Source: Legionellales bacterium UBA4759 | GTDB taxonomy: Bacteria; Pseudomonadota; Gammaproteobacteria; Legionellales; Legionellaceae | Direction: 5' to 3' | NCBI GenBank assembly: GCA_002403515.1 | Contig: DHHZ01000115.1 | Location: 11,651 to 24,763, forward strand | Length of the DNA: 13,113 nt | Part shown: positions 7,153 to 13,113 of the stretch, in pieces | Layout of the letters: the number at the start of each line of letters is the position of its first letter | How positions within the stretch are numbered: position 1 is the stretch's first letter | Position numbers and translations under genes: made by a program | Notes under the pieces: generated by a model | The model's input: only the letters and a program-made list of their open reading frames with translations | What the model was told of the DNA's origin: nothing | The model's database searches: none

Positions 7153-7839
7153 ATGAACGAAAATCAGCATATTCCTGTGATTACAATTGATGGACCTGGT
7201 GGAACAGGTAAAGGCACGCTTTGTCATGCCTTAGCCCGTGAATTGGGATGGCATTGCCTAGACAGTGGCGCGATATACCGAGCATTTGCAATTGCCGCAC
7301 TGCAAGCTAACTTAAAACCAACACAATTGCCCGAGTTGATTGAATTAGCCACCCATTTAGATTTGTTTTTTGATACAACCTCAGAACATGGTCATATTGT
7401 TTATTTAAATAAGAAAAATGTCAGTGAAGAAATTCGCTCTGAGGCCTGTGGTCAATTGGCTTCACAGTATGCCGTTATTCCAGAGGTGCGAGCGGCTTTA
7501 TTAGAGAGACAACGTCGCTTTGCCAAATCACCTGGATTAGTGACCGATGGTCGCGATATGGGCACAGTGGTATTCCCTGACGCAACACTCAAGATATTTT
7601 TAAGTGCTTCTGTTGAAGAAAGGGCACAACGACGATGGCTTCAGTTGCAGTCGCAAGGGAATAATGTTACTCTTGAACAAGTTGTAGATGAATTGTCTAA
7701 ACGTGATGAACGAGATAAAAATCGCAGCATCGCGCCGTTGCAACCTGCAAAAGATGCAATTTTAGTGGATACTACAGCAAAAAGTATTGGCCAAGTGTTA
7801 GAATATGTTCTACAATTAGCCAAGAATCGAATCCTTTGA
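7153..7839 (+). CDS. cmk: Cytidylate kinase
   Basis: Phosphorylates CMP and dCMP with ATP, recycling nucleotides from RNA turnover and lipid synthesis in the cytoplasm. From the ATG at 7153 it has 228 residues (E. coli 227). An upstream in-frame Met at 7108 would add 15 residues with no homology and would cross the promoter, so it was not used. The P-loop is GPGGTGKGT (14-22), the CMP-binding region begins LDSGAIYR (36-43), TDGRDMGTVVFPDA carries the Asp-Arg-Asp signature (132-135), and the lid/Arg region is KRDERDKNRSIAPL near 183. The ribosome site is weak (GG doublets only). cmk directly precedes rpsA, 66 bases away, as in most gammaproteobacteria, but it is not preceded by aroA here. Confidence 0.97.
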   Translation: MNENQHIPVITIDGPGGTGKGTLCHALARELGWHCLDSGAIYRAFAIAALQANLKPTQLPELIELATHLDLFFDTTSEHGHIVYLNKKNVSEEIRSEACGQLASQYAVIPEVRAALLERQRRFAKSPGLVTDGRDMGTVVFPDATLKIFLSASVEERAQRRWLQLQSQGNNVTLEQVVDELSKRDERDKNRSIAPLQPAKDAILVDTTAKSIGQVLEYVLQLAKNRIL

Positions 7840-7853
7840 TTCTAATAATGGGG

Positions 7854-7878
7854 GAAAACGCACGCCTTGTGTGTTTTC
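7854..7878 (+). promoter_or_regulatory. Hairpin in the rpsA leader
   Basis: GAAAACGCAC (7854-7863) pairs with GTGTGTTTTC (7869-7878) through ten positions, one of them G-U, around the loop GCCTT. It lies 27 bases before the rpsA ATG in the 66-base cmk-rpsA gap and is preceded by a GGGGG run. In E. coli the rpsA leader folds into hairpins used for translation without a strong Shine-Dalgarno and for S1 autorepression; this hairpin may serve the same role. The sequence after it (GTGTTTATTTATTTT) is T-rich but broken, so a weak cmk terminator or attenuator is possible. Confidence 0.5.
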
Positions 7879-7905
7879 GTGTTTATTTATTTTGAGTTTA
7901 ACAAC

Positions 7906-9585
7906 ATGTCTAAAAGCTTTAAAGAATTATTTGAGCAAAGTTTCTCCGGAACCCAATTTTACCCAGGCGCAATCATCCCTGCAAAAGTTATCCAAATCGA
8001 TGAAGATTATGTAACTTTAAATGCTGGTTTGAAATCTGAAGGTATCGTCGCTATTGAAGAATTCCAAGATAAAAATGGTGAATTAGAAATCAATATCGGT
8101 GATGTCGTTGAAGTTGCCTTAGATGCATTAGAAGATGGAAATGGCGAAACCTTACTATCTCGTGAAAAGGCAAAACGTCAGGAATCTTGGCGTAAATTAT
8201 TGAAATGCCATGAAAACAATGAAACCGTTATTGGTTTAATTTCTGGTAAAGTTAAAGGTGGTTTCACCGTTGAAATCGGAACAATCCGTGCATTCTTGCC
8301 AGGTTCTTTAGTTGACGTGCGACCAGTGCGTGACCCATCTTACCTTGAAGGTAAAGAATTAGAATTCAAAGTTATCAAGATGGATGCTAAACGCAACAAT
8401 ATCGTTGTTTCACGTCGTGCTGTTGTTGAAGAAGAAAACAGCGCAGATCGCGTTGCATTATTAGAGTCTTTACATGAAGGCCAAGAATTAGTGGGCGTCG
8501 TTAAAAACTTAACCGATTATGGCGCGTTCATTGATTTAGGTGGTATTGATGGTTTATTACACATCACCGATATTTCTTGGAAACGTGTTAAACACCCAAG
8601 CGAATTATTGTCTGTAGGACAAGAAATTAAAGTTAAAGTATTAAGCTTCGATAGCGAAAGAAACCGTGTTTCTTTAGGTATGAAACAATTGGGCAATGAT
8701 CCATGGGTTGATTTAGTTGACAGATACCCAGTTGGTCATCGTTTAAGCGGTAAAGTGACCAACATCACTGATTACGGCTGTTTCGTTGAAATCGAAGAAG
8801 GCGTTGAAGGTTTAGTTCACATGTCTGAAATGGACTGGACTAACAAAAACATTCATCCAAGCAAAGTTGTTAGTTTAGGTGATGTTGTTGACGTTATGAT
8901 CTTAGAAATTGATGCTGATCGTCGTCGTATCTCTTTAGGCATGAAACAATGCGTGGTTAATCCATGGCAGCATTTTGCTCAAGAACATGCTAAAGGTGAA
9001 AAAGTTAGCGGTAAAATCCGTTCAATCACCGACTTCGGTATCTTCATTGGTTTAGATGGCGAGATCGACGGTTTAGTACACTTGTCTGATATTTCTTGGT
9101 CTGTTCCAGGAGAAGAAGCAGTTAAACAATTCAAGAAAGGTCAAGAAGTTGAAGCTGTAATTTTAGCAATCGACGCTGACCGTGAAAGAATTTCTTTAGG
9201 TATCAAGCAATTAGAAGGCGATGTATTCACCAACTTTGTTGAACAACACGCTAAAGGCACCATCATTACTGGTAAAGTCATTGCTGTTGAACCTAAATTA
9301 GTAACTGTTGAATTGGCTCAAGATATTCTAGGAACTATTCGTTCTACAGAATTGTCTGATGAGAAAGTAGAAGATGCGAACAACATCGTTAAAATTGGTG
9401 ATGACGTAACTGCAAAAATCACCAACATTGACCGTAAATCGCGTTCTGTTACTTTGTCTGTTAAAGCCAAAGATGCTCAAGAGCAAGCTGAAGTGATTAA
9501 AAAGTACGGCCGTACCAACGAAGCCGCTACAACTTTAGGTGATTTATTCAAAGAAAAAATCGCTTCTAAAGACAACGAACAATAA
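7906..9585 (+). CDS. rpsA: 30S ribosomal protein S1
   Basis: Binds mRNA single-stranded leaders and docks them on the 30S subunit during initiation. From the ATG at 7906 the protein has 559 residues (E. coli 557) and starts MSKSFKELFEQSF. An in-frame ATG at 7867 lies inside the leader hairpin and was rejected. Six S1 OB-fold repeats are visible, roughly at 21-87, 105-171, 192-260, 277-347, 364-434 and 451-520. The middle ones carry the recurring pattern of NLTDYGAFIDLGGIDGLLHI and the ends RISLGMKQ. Domain 6 is divergent, as usual. Codon use is narrower than in neighbours (frequent GGT, GTT, AAA, TTA), as expected for a highly expressed gene. The Shine-Dalgarno is weak (GAG, 9 bases upstream), typical of rpsA. 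A strong terminator follows. Confidence 0.98.
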   Translation: MSKSFKELFEQSFSGTQFYPGAIIPAKVIQIDEDYVTLNAGLKSEGIVAIEEFQDKNGELEINIGDVVEVALDALEDGNGETLLSREKAKRQESWRKLLKCHENNETVIGLISGKVKGGFTVEIGTIRAFLPGSLVDVRPVRDPSYLEGKELEFKVIKMDAKRNNIVVSRRAVVEEENSADRVALLESLHEGQELVGVVKNLTDYGAFIDLGGIDGLLHITDISWKRVKHPSELLSVGQEIKVKVLSFDSERNRVSLGMKQLGNDPWVDLVDRYPVGHRLSGKVTNITDYGCFVEIEEGVEGLVHMSEMDWTNKNIHPSKVVSLGDVVDVMILEIDADRRRISLGMKQCVVNPWQHFAQEHAKGEKVSGKIRSITDFGIFIGLDGEIDGLVHLSDISWSVPGEEAVKQFKKGQEVEAVILAIDADRERISLGIKQLEGDVFTNFVEQHAKGTIITGKVIAVEPKLVTVELAQDILGTIRSTELSDEKVEDANNIVKIGDDVTAKITNIDRKSRSVTLSVKAKDAQEQAEVIKKYGRTNEAATTLGDLFKEKIASKDNEQ

Positions 9586-9602
9586 TCCTTTGGTTGTTGT
9601 AC

Positions 9603-9631
9603 AAAAAAACCCGCTTCGGCGGGTTTTTTTT
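9603..9631. terminator. Bidirectional intrinsic terminator with UUCG tetraloop
   Basis: CCCGC-TTCG-GCGGG (9610-9623) is flanked by seven A (9603-9609) and eight T (9624-9631). It starts 17 bases after the rpsA stop and ends 11 bases before the stop of the convergent small gene, so it can terminate both transcripts. Confidence 0.95.
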
Positions 9632-9642
9632 ATGGCCATAGT

Positions 9643-9894
9643 TTAGTTTTTATCTGCATTACACTTGGATTCACATTTGATTTTTTTGATTAAGGCTTGA
9701 TCTAAAGCTTTACTAATACAAATTTGTTTTGCTAAACGAGGTTTGTTTTTGTTGATAAGATTTTTAGACTCTTGGCATTTTTCCATCTTCTCCGATAGAT
9801 ATACATTATACCTATGTCGACATTCTTTAAAACAATTGTCAGCGAAGGTTTGATAGTTAAATAAAAGCAATAAGGCGCCAATATAAGTTTTCAT
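9643..9894 (-). CDS. Small secreted protein with six symmetrically spaced cysteines
   Basis: The protein has 83 residues. Residues 1-18 form a signal peptide (MKTYIGALLLLFNYQTFA, likely cleaved before Asp19), leaving about 65 mature residues rich in Lys and Glu. The six cysteines are at 21, 25, 40, 59, 74 and 78, giving intervals of 3, 14, 18, 14 and 3 residues, an exact mirror symmetry around the NKNKP turn at 48-52. This fits two antiparallel helices joined by three disulfide rungs (21-78, 25-74, 40-59), as in CX3C helical hairpins. That fold is inferred; I recognise no named family. GAGGAT at 9901-9906 is 6 bases from the ATG, and a TATAAT -10 lies at 9924-9929. It is convergent with rpsA, which is followed by ihfB in many relatives. 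Confidence 0.78.
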   Translation of the reverse strand: MKTYIGALLLLFNYQTFADNCFKECRHRYNVYLSEKMEKCQESKNLINKNKPRLAKQICISKALDQALIKKIKCESKCNADKN

Positions 9895-9923
9895 CGCTTC
9901 ATCCTCAATATTCCGTTAATGTA

Positions 9924-9929
9924 ATTATA
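9924..9929 (-). promoter_or_regulatory. Candidate -10 box for the six-cysteine gene
   Basis: The minus strand reads TATAAT here, 29 bases upstream of the ATG. The -35 position at 17 bases is A/T-rich without a clear TTGACA match. The rest of the divergent gap 9895-10077 contains the lapA upstream region and an 8-base palindrome CTTGCAAG near 10016-10022, with no further gene. Confidence 0.4.
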
Positions 9930-10022
9930 GATTAAATTTAAAGGAAAAAATAATTGATTGCGATAAAGCGTATGCTGAATACTTGTTCGTGTCTTCCATA
10001 CTGATGAATTAAAGCTTGCAAG

Positions 10023-10049
10023 TTCACATGACTCAATTCACAATATAAA
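10023..10049 (+). promoter_or_regulatory. Weak candidate promoter for the lapA operon
   Basis: TTCACA (10023-10028) and TATAAA (10044-10049) are 15 bases apart, which is short for sigma-70. The implied leader is about 22 bases. This is the best match in the gap before lapA. Confidence 0.3.
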
Positions 10050-10077
10050 AAATTACCTAAAAATTTGAAGAAACATT

Positions 10078-10368
10078 ATGCGTCTTATTCTATTGTTTTT
10101 TTATTTAATTATTATTATTGTATCGCTGGCCTTTGCAGCGTTGAATTCAAATTTAGTAGATTTAAATTTATATTGGCAACATTTTAAATTGCCCTTGGCA
10201 TTTGTCATGATTAGTTGTATTGGTTTGGGATTGGTGTTGGGCTTTTTAGTACTCATCGGGAAATATTGGCAATTACGTTGTCAATTTTATCGAGCCAAAC
10301 ATCAATTGGCCTTGATGGAAAAGGAAATCAAAAATTTGCGTGCTATACCTATTCAGGATTCACATTAA
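10078..10368 (+). CDS. lapA: Lipopolysaccharide assembly protein A (DUF1049)
   Basis: Small inner-membrane protein that works with LapB in adjusting LPS synthesis. The 96 residues (E. coli about 102) contain a membrane helix at about 2-21, a short periplasmic loop with the family pattern of Asn/Leu repeats (ALNSNLVDLNLYW), a second helix at about 39-61, and a cytoplasmic charged coiled-coil tail (63-90). The hydrophobic start and the position 18 bases before lapB make the call firm despite low sequence constraint. The ribosome site is GAAGA at 10067-10071. It is the first gene of the lapA-to-ubiC operon. Confidence 0.9.
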   Translation: MRLILLFFYLIIIIVSLAFAALNSNLVDLNLYWQHFKLPLAFVMISCIGLGLVLGFLVLIGKYWQLRCQFYRAKHQLALMEKEIKNLRAIPIQDSH

Positions 10369-10386
10369 TATGAAGAGATTGTTACC

Positions 10387-11556
10387 ATGATTGTTCTTTG
10401 GCCTTTTTTATTGCCAGCGGCTGCTTGGTCTGGTTGGTGGGTTTCACAAAAACATAAAGAAAAAAAAGATTTTCATCAAGGCCAACATATCACCCGTGAG
10501 TATGTCTTGGGTTTAAATTATCTCTTGAATGAGCAACCCGATAAGGCCGTAGATATCTTTATTAAGCTTTTAGAAGTTGATGATGACACTGTAGAAACAC
10601 ATTTGGCCTTAGGTAGTTTATTCCGTCGTCGAGGCGAAGTAGATAGAGCCATTCGTATTCATCAAAATGTCATCGCCAGGCCACAACTAAACATTGCTCA
10701 ACGCAAGGAAGCCCTTTATGCATTGGGTCAAGATTATCTCAGTGCAGGTTTATTCGATAGAGCAGAGAAAGTATTTTTAGAAGTTGTGGAGCTCGGTGGA
10801 AATCAAGAAAAACAAAGTCTTCATGGTTTGTTAAATATTTATCAACAAGAAAAAGCTTGGGATAAAGCGCTGACTGTTGTGCAAAAATTAGATTTGGTCA
10901 ATGGTCAAAACCATTATCTGGTTGCCGCACACTATTTTTGTGAAATCACAGAGCAAGCCATTAAACTCAAGCAATATGAAAAGGCTTATCAATCTATTCG
11001 TCAGGCGTTGCAAATGGACAGTAAATCGGTGAGAGCCAATTTATTATTTGCAGAATTAGAAATGCAAAACACCCGTTATCGCTCAGCAATTCGTGCTTTG
11101 AAACAAATCCCCAAGATTGATGCTGATTTTACCCAAGAGATAATAGAGCCATTGGTTAGCGCTTATGACAAAATGGGGGATTTGGAAGAGTGTATCGATT
11201 ATTTGCATGATATCATTGTAGATCATCCCCGCACATCGGCTATTTTTGTCATCGCTGAACAATTAAAAGAGCAAAGAAGCATCGATGATGCCATTGACTT
11301 TGTCTCGACGCAATTGTCTAGACACCCATCTATTCGAGGTTTAAATAAATTAATTTCTTGGCATTTGGAGTCGGCCCACGGCAAAGTTAAACAACAATTA
11401 CAAATGCTTTATGCCATAACCACGCGCTTTCTAGAAAAAAAACCGATTTATCGTTGTGAGCACTGTGGTTTTTCAGGAAAATTATTGCATTGGAACTGTC
11501 CAAGTTGTAAACAATGGGGTAGAATTAAGCCTATTAATGGTTTAGAGGGCGCTTGA
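10387..11556 (+). CDS. lapB: Lipopolysaccharide assembly protein B (TPR/rubredoxin-like)
   Basis: Inner-membrane adaptor that promotes FtsH proteolysis of LpxC and so balances LPS against phospholipid synthesis. It has 389 residues, the same length as E. coli LapB (YciM). Residues 1-19 form the N-terminal anchor (WPFLLPAAAWSGWWV). A cytoplasmic TPR superhelix follows at about 35-340, with EYVLGLNYLLNEQPDKAVD and SLFRRRGEVDRAIRIHQN highly similar to E. coli. The C-terminal rubredoxin-like zinc knuckle has Cys357, Cys360, Cys371 and Cys374 (RCEHCGF and NCPSCKQW) and ends IKPINGLEG. Its TGA overlaps the next gene's ATG by one base (TGATG). Confidence 0.97.
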   Translation: MIVLWPFLLPAAAWSGWWVSQKHKEKKDFHQGQHITREYVLGLNYLLNEQPDKAVDIFIKLLEVDDDTVETHLALGSLFRRRGEVDRAIRIHQNVIARPQLNIAQRKEALYALGQDYLSAGLFDRAEKVFLEVVELGGNQEKQSLHGLLNIYQQEKAWDKALTVVQKLDLVNGQNHYLVAAHYFCEITEQAIKLKQYEKAYQSIRQALQMDSKSVRANLLFAELEMQNTRYRSAIRALKQIPKIDADFTQEIIEPLVSAYDKMGDLEECIDYLHDIIVDHPRTSAIFVIAEQLKEQRSIDDAIDFVSTQLSRHPSIRGLNKLISWHLESAHGKVKQQLQMLYAITTRFLEKKPIYRCEHCGFSGKLLHWNCPSCKQWGRIKPINGLEGA

Positions 11557-11951
11557 TGTTGGTTTTATCTGATCCTTGCTTAAGAATGCCAGAGCTTACA
11601 AAGTCGTATGTATGGAGTTATAACGCCCATTTGGGATTGTTGAGTGTTTATCCAAAATTAAATACCTTAACAAAACCTGCTCAAAAACTTTGGGAGGCTT
11701 TTTTAAAGACGCATGATAACCGCTTGGATAATGAAGCCAATACGTTTATTTATCATCCTGACAGTATTGTGGGGCTTATCAATTGTTTGCGACCTAAATT
11801 AACTTGGTTATGTCTAGATGTTGCTTTAATCAACACGATTCAAGGGCAAGATGTCTATACTTCGCCAACACCTGAGCATTGGTTGGCGCACCCTTTAAGT
11901 AAAAAACATGTTTGGCTATTATGGCAAAAAATATTCGACAAACTGGCTTGA
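11556..11951 (+). CDS. holD: Probable DNA polymerase III psi subunit (HolD-like)
   Basis: The protein has 131 residues from the ATG at 11556, which shares one base with the lapB stop; AGAGGG at 11544-11549 is 6 bases upstream. An in-frame TTG at 11553 is one codon earlier and less likely. HolD links the clamp loader to chi and SSB. The support is short motifs: an N-terminal PELTKSYVWSYN, similar to the YL-LGI--W segment that contacts the clamp loader in HolD, and a C-terminal SPTPEHWLAHPLSKKHVWLLWQ (from 103), close to the family's L-A-P--K--LWQ ending. E. coli HolD is 137 residues. The middle part is poorly conserved, as in all psi proteins, so the call is moderate; otherwise it would be an uncharacterised operon member. 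It overlaps the next gene by 31 bases. Confidence 0.5.
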   Translation: MLVLSDPCLRMPELTKSYVWSYNAHLGLLSVYPKLNTLTKPAQKLWEAFLKTHDNRLDNEANTFIYHPDSIVGLINCLRPKLTWLCLDVALINTIQGQDVYTSPTPEHWLAHPLSKKHVWLLWQKIFDKLA

Positions 11952-12358
11952 GCTTATTAGAGTGTGTGCTTGCTCTTTTTTTATTACAAGTTTTAATTTT
12001 TTCTTCTTGGCCGACGTTTCAAACTTTTTTTCGAGATAAAATCGCCCACAGTGTCCTCTTGGATTTGAAAGAAAGTATTGAATGGTCGAGGTGGCAAGCA
12101 ACAATTCGAAATGAAATTATTTTTCTTGAAATGCATGAGAATGGTTGGCAGATTTACTCTTCTAAAACCTTATTGCGTGATGAGAAGCCTTATTTGGGTT
12201 TTCATGAAAAAATATTTTGGCATGGTTTTTCTAATGCCACGCGGTTTATATTTTATCCGGATATCTATCAAAATCACTTGAATGGTTATTTTCAAATTGG
12301 TTCATATCGATTATGGGTTAATCGTTTAGGACATATGCGAGAAAGTTATGGATTATGA
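11921..12358 (+). CDS. FimT/GspH-like minor pseudopilin
   Basis: The protein has 145 residues from the ATG at 11921; a TTG three codons earlier is possible. It starts with a class III leader, MAKNIRQTG, cleaved before Leu10. The mature N-terminus LSLLE places Glu14 at the obligatory +5 position, followed by a hydrophobic helix to about 30. The remainder follows the FimT/GspH plan: ESIEWSRWQATIRNEIIF resembles the family's ARSEAIRRN segment, GWQIY follows, and the end LWVNRLGHMRES resembles the terminal beta strand with its Gly-Arg tail. Such proteins are minor pilins of type IV pili (FimT, linked to DNA uptake) or type II secretion (GspH). No other pilus genes are nearby. It overlaps holD by 31 bases and ubiC by 11, implying coupled translation. 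Confidence 0.78.
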   Translation: MAKNIRQTGLSLLECVLALFLLQVLIFSSWPTFQTFFRDKIAHSVLLDLKESIEWSRWQATIRNEIIFLEMHENGWQIYSSKTLLRDEKPYLGFHEKIFWHGFSNATRFIFYPDIYQNHLNGYFQIGSYRLWVNRLGHMRESYGL

Positions 12359-12806
12359 TGTTTTAAATGCTTGTAGTCCATATTCATCTCAGGTGCTGCC
12401 ATTTTGCATTCGGGATTTACTGAATCGAATTTTTGATAGACGTTCTACCACCGCAAGAATTCGAAAAATGCGTGGTTTTCATTTAGAGGTCTTAAAAAAA
12501 ACACCTTTTCGAGATGTTGCAATTTACAATGGCAATAACTTGTTTATGTATGCACGAACGATTGCGCCAAAGATGACTCAAGAGGCATTAAAAGGCATTT
12601 ATCATTTTGAAAGGCCTTCACCCATTGGTGATTTTCTATTTCATTCGCCAGCGGTTAAAAGGGGGCCTGTTGACTTACAACTACAATGGCATACGCCAGA
12701 CTGGTTAAGTGATTATGAAACTCAAACCAGATTGTATTGGGTAAGACAGACCCATTGGTATTACCAAAAGGTCTATCTGATAGAATTGATAGAGGTTTTT
12801 GTTTAA
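12348..12806 (+). CDS. ubiC: Chorismate--pyruvate lyase (UbiC)
   Basis: Removes pyruvate from chorismate to give 4-hydroxybenzoate, the first committed step of ubiquinone synthesis, in the cytoplasm. The 152 residues (E. coli 165) align over most of their length: TPFRDVAIY (52-60) with the E. coli YWLREILL segment, ARTIAPKM (69-76) with GRTVVPVS, SPIGDFLFHSPAVKR (91-105) with TPLGRYLFTSSTLTR, and YLIELIEVF (143-151) with LLTELFLP. Thus Arg55, Arg70 and Glu146 fall where the substrate-binding Arg and catalytic Glu lie. The usual Gly before Arg70 is Ala here. The start overlaps the pseudopilin by 11 bases, with GAGAAAG upstream. It is the last gene of the operon, and its stop overlaps that of the convergent gene. 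No ubiA is in view. Confidence 0.88.
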   Translation: MDYDVLNACSPYSSQVLPFCIRDLLNRIFDRRSTTARIRKMRGFHLEVLKKTPFRDVAIYNGNNLFMYARTIAPKMTQEALKGIYHFERPSPIGDFLFHSPAVKRGPVDLQLQWHTPDWLSDYETQTRLYWVRQTHWYYQKVYLIELIEVFV

Positions 12807-13113
12807 GGTTTTGTCTGATTTAGGATGTTTTGGATAACTAAATCAGTACCAGATTCATCGACTGCTTCTCTTCTTTCAAATAACCCAATTCGATGAGATT
12901 TTTTACTGTCGGTGTTAGCATCTTCAGCAATCGCATGTTTAAGCTCATCGATGGTAAATGTATCTGAACCCGGGTTATTTTGAATATGCTGTCGTAAAGC
13001 TTGGATGGTTTTGCTTTCATGAGTACCCCAAGACAATATATACAAAATCCAACCGGTCCAACTGTTTGGGCGATATTGATTGAGAATGTTGTTTAGTACC
13101 GAAGCATCGATTT
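12803..13113 (-). CDS. Unrecognised protein, C-terminal part (runs off the right edge)
   Basis: The frame is open from the window edge (first full codon read from 13111) to TAA at 12805-12803, giving 102 residues of an N-terminally incomplete protein. The visible part has a tryptophan-rich stretch (SWTGWILYILSWGTHESKT), an acidic helical region (TFTIDELKHAIAEDA) and a polar end (SHRIGLFERREAVDESG, then VIQNILNQTKP). I recognise no family. A TTG at 13045 is not a credible start because the frame continues upstream without a stop. A second, shorter frame at 12838-13020 on the same strand is a shadow. Its stop shares bases with the ubiC stop, and no terminator separates the two genes. Confidence 0.6.
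   Translation of the reverse strand, partial: IDASVLNNILNQYRPNSWTGWILYILSWGTHESKTIQALRQHIQNNPGSDTFTIDELKHAIAEDANTDSKKSHRIGLFERREAVDESGTDLVIQNILNQTKP

Noticed and set aside
7867..7905. Upstream ATG for rpsA adding 13 residues
   Set aside because: The ATG lies in the loop and arm of the leader hairpin, and S1 proteins begin near the Met at 7906.
12078..12281. 67-residue frame overlapping the pseudopilin
   Set aside because: The overlapping frame with prepilin signature and GspH/FimT pattern explains this DNA; the other is a shadow.
1..13113. CRISPR arrays, tRNA or rRNA genes, insertion sequences, restriction or toxin-antitoxin systems
   Set aside because: No direct-repeat arrays, RNA gene signatures, transposase motifs or defence-gene pairs were seen on either strand.

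Overview
The window looks like chromosomal DNA from an AT-rich gammaproteobacterium, most likely of the Legionellales (Legionella/Coxiella/Berkiella-type). The reasons are the backbone gyrA-serC // cmk-rpsA // lapA-lapB, E. coli-like residue numbering in GltA, GyrA, SerC and LapB, a SerC core (VADMTSC, FAGAQKNIANAG) that matches the Legionella form as I remember it, and AT-rich filler genes encoding an outer-membrane barrel and small secreted or unknown proteins. The assignment rests on reading and memory, not on a search.

Layout. (1) 1-311: the 3' end of an EctD-like/PhyH 2-oxoglutarate dioxygenase. It converges on gltA (430-1686, minus), with a terminator hairpin between them. (2) 1687-1942: a divergent regulatory region with a consensus-like gltA promoter and a gyrA extended -10. 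(3) 1943-5597: gyrA and serC, overlapping by 11 bases. (4) 5598-7107: an accessory stretch where relatives often carry pheA, hisC, tyrA or aroA. It holds an unrecognised 203-residue protein with its own promoter, convergent with a signal-peptide-bearing beta-barrel protein. (5) 7108-9631: cmk and rpsA, closed by a UUCG-loop terminator. The -10 element before cmk reads well on both strands, so cmk and the barrel gene may share one promoter core. (6) 9643-9894 (minus): a small secreted protein with six cysteines in mirror-symmetric spacing, where ihfB sits in many relatives. (7) 10078-12806: a compact operon, lapA-lapB-holD-like-fimT/gspH-like-ubiC, whose last four genes overlap end to end. (8) 12803-13113 (minus): the C-terminal part of an unrecognised protein whose stop codon overlaps the ubiC stop.

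Functionally the window is mostly housekeeping: TCA-cycle entry (GltA), supercoiling (GyrA), serine and PLP biosynthesis (SerC), CMP recycling (Cmk), translation initiation (S1), control of LPS synthesis (LapA/LapB), a likely clamp-loader accessory subunit (HolD-like) and the first ubiquinone step (UbiC). No rRNA, tRNA, CRISPR array, insertion sequence or toxin-antitoxin pair is visible. The least explained elements are the six-cysteine secreted protein, the 203-residue orphan, the pseudopilin embedded in the lapB-ubiC operon, and a perfect 12-bp hairpin inside the start of serC.
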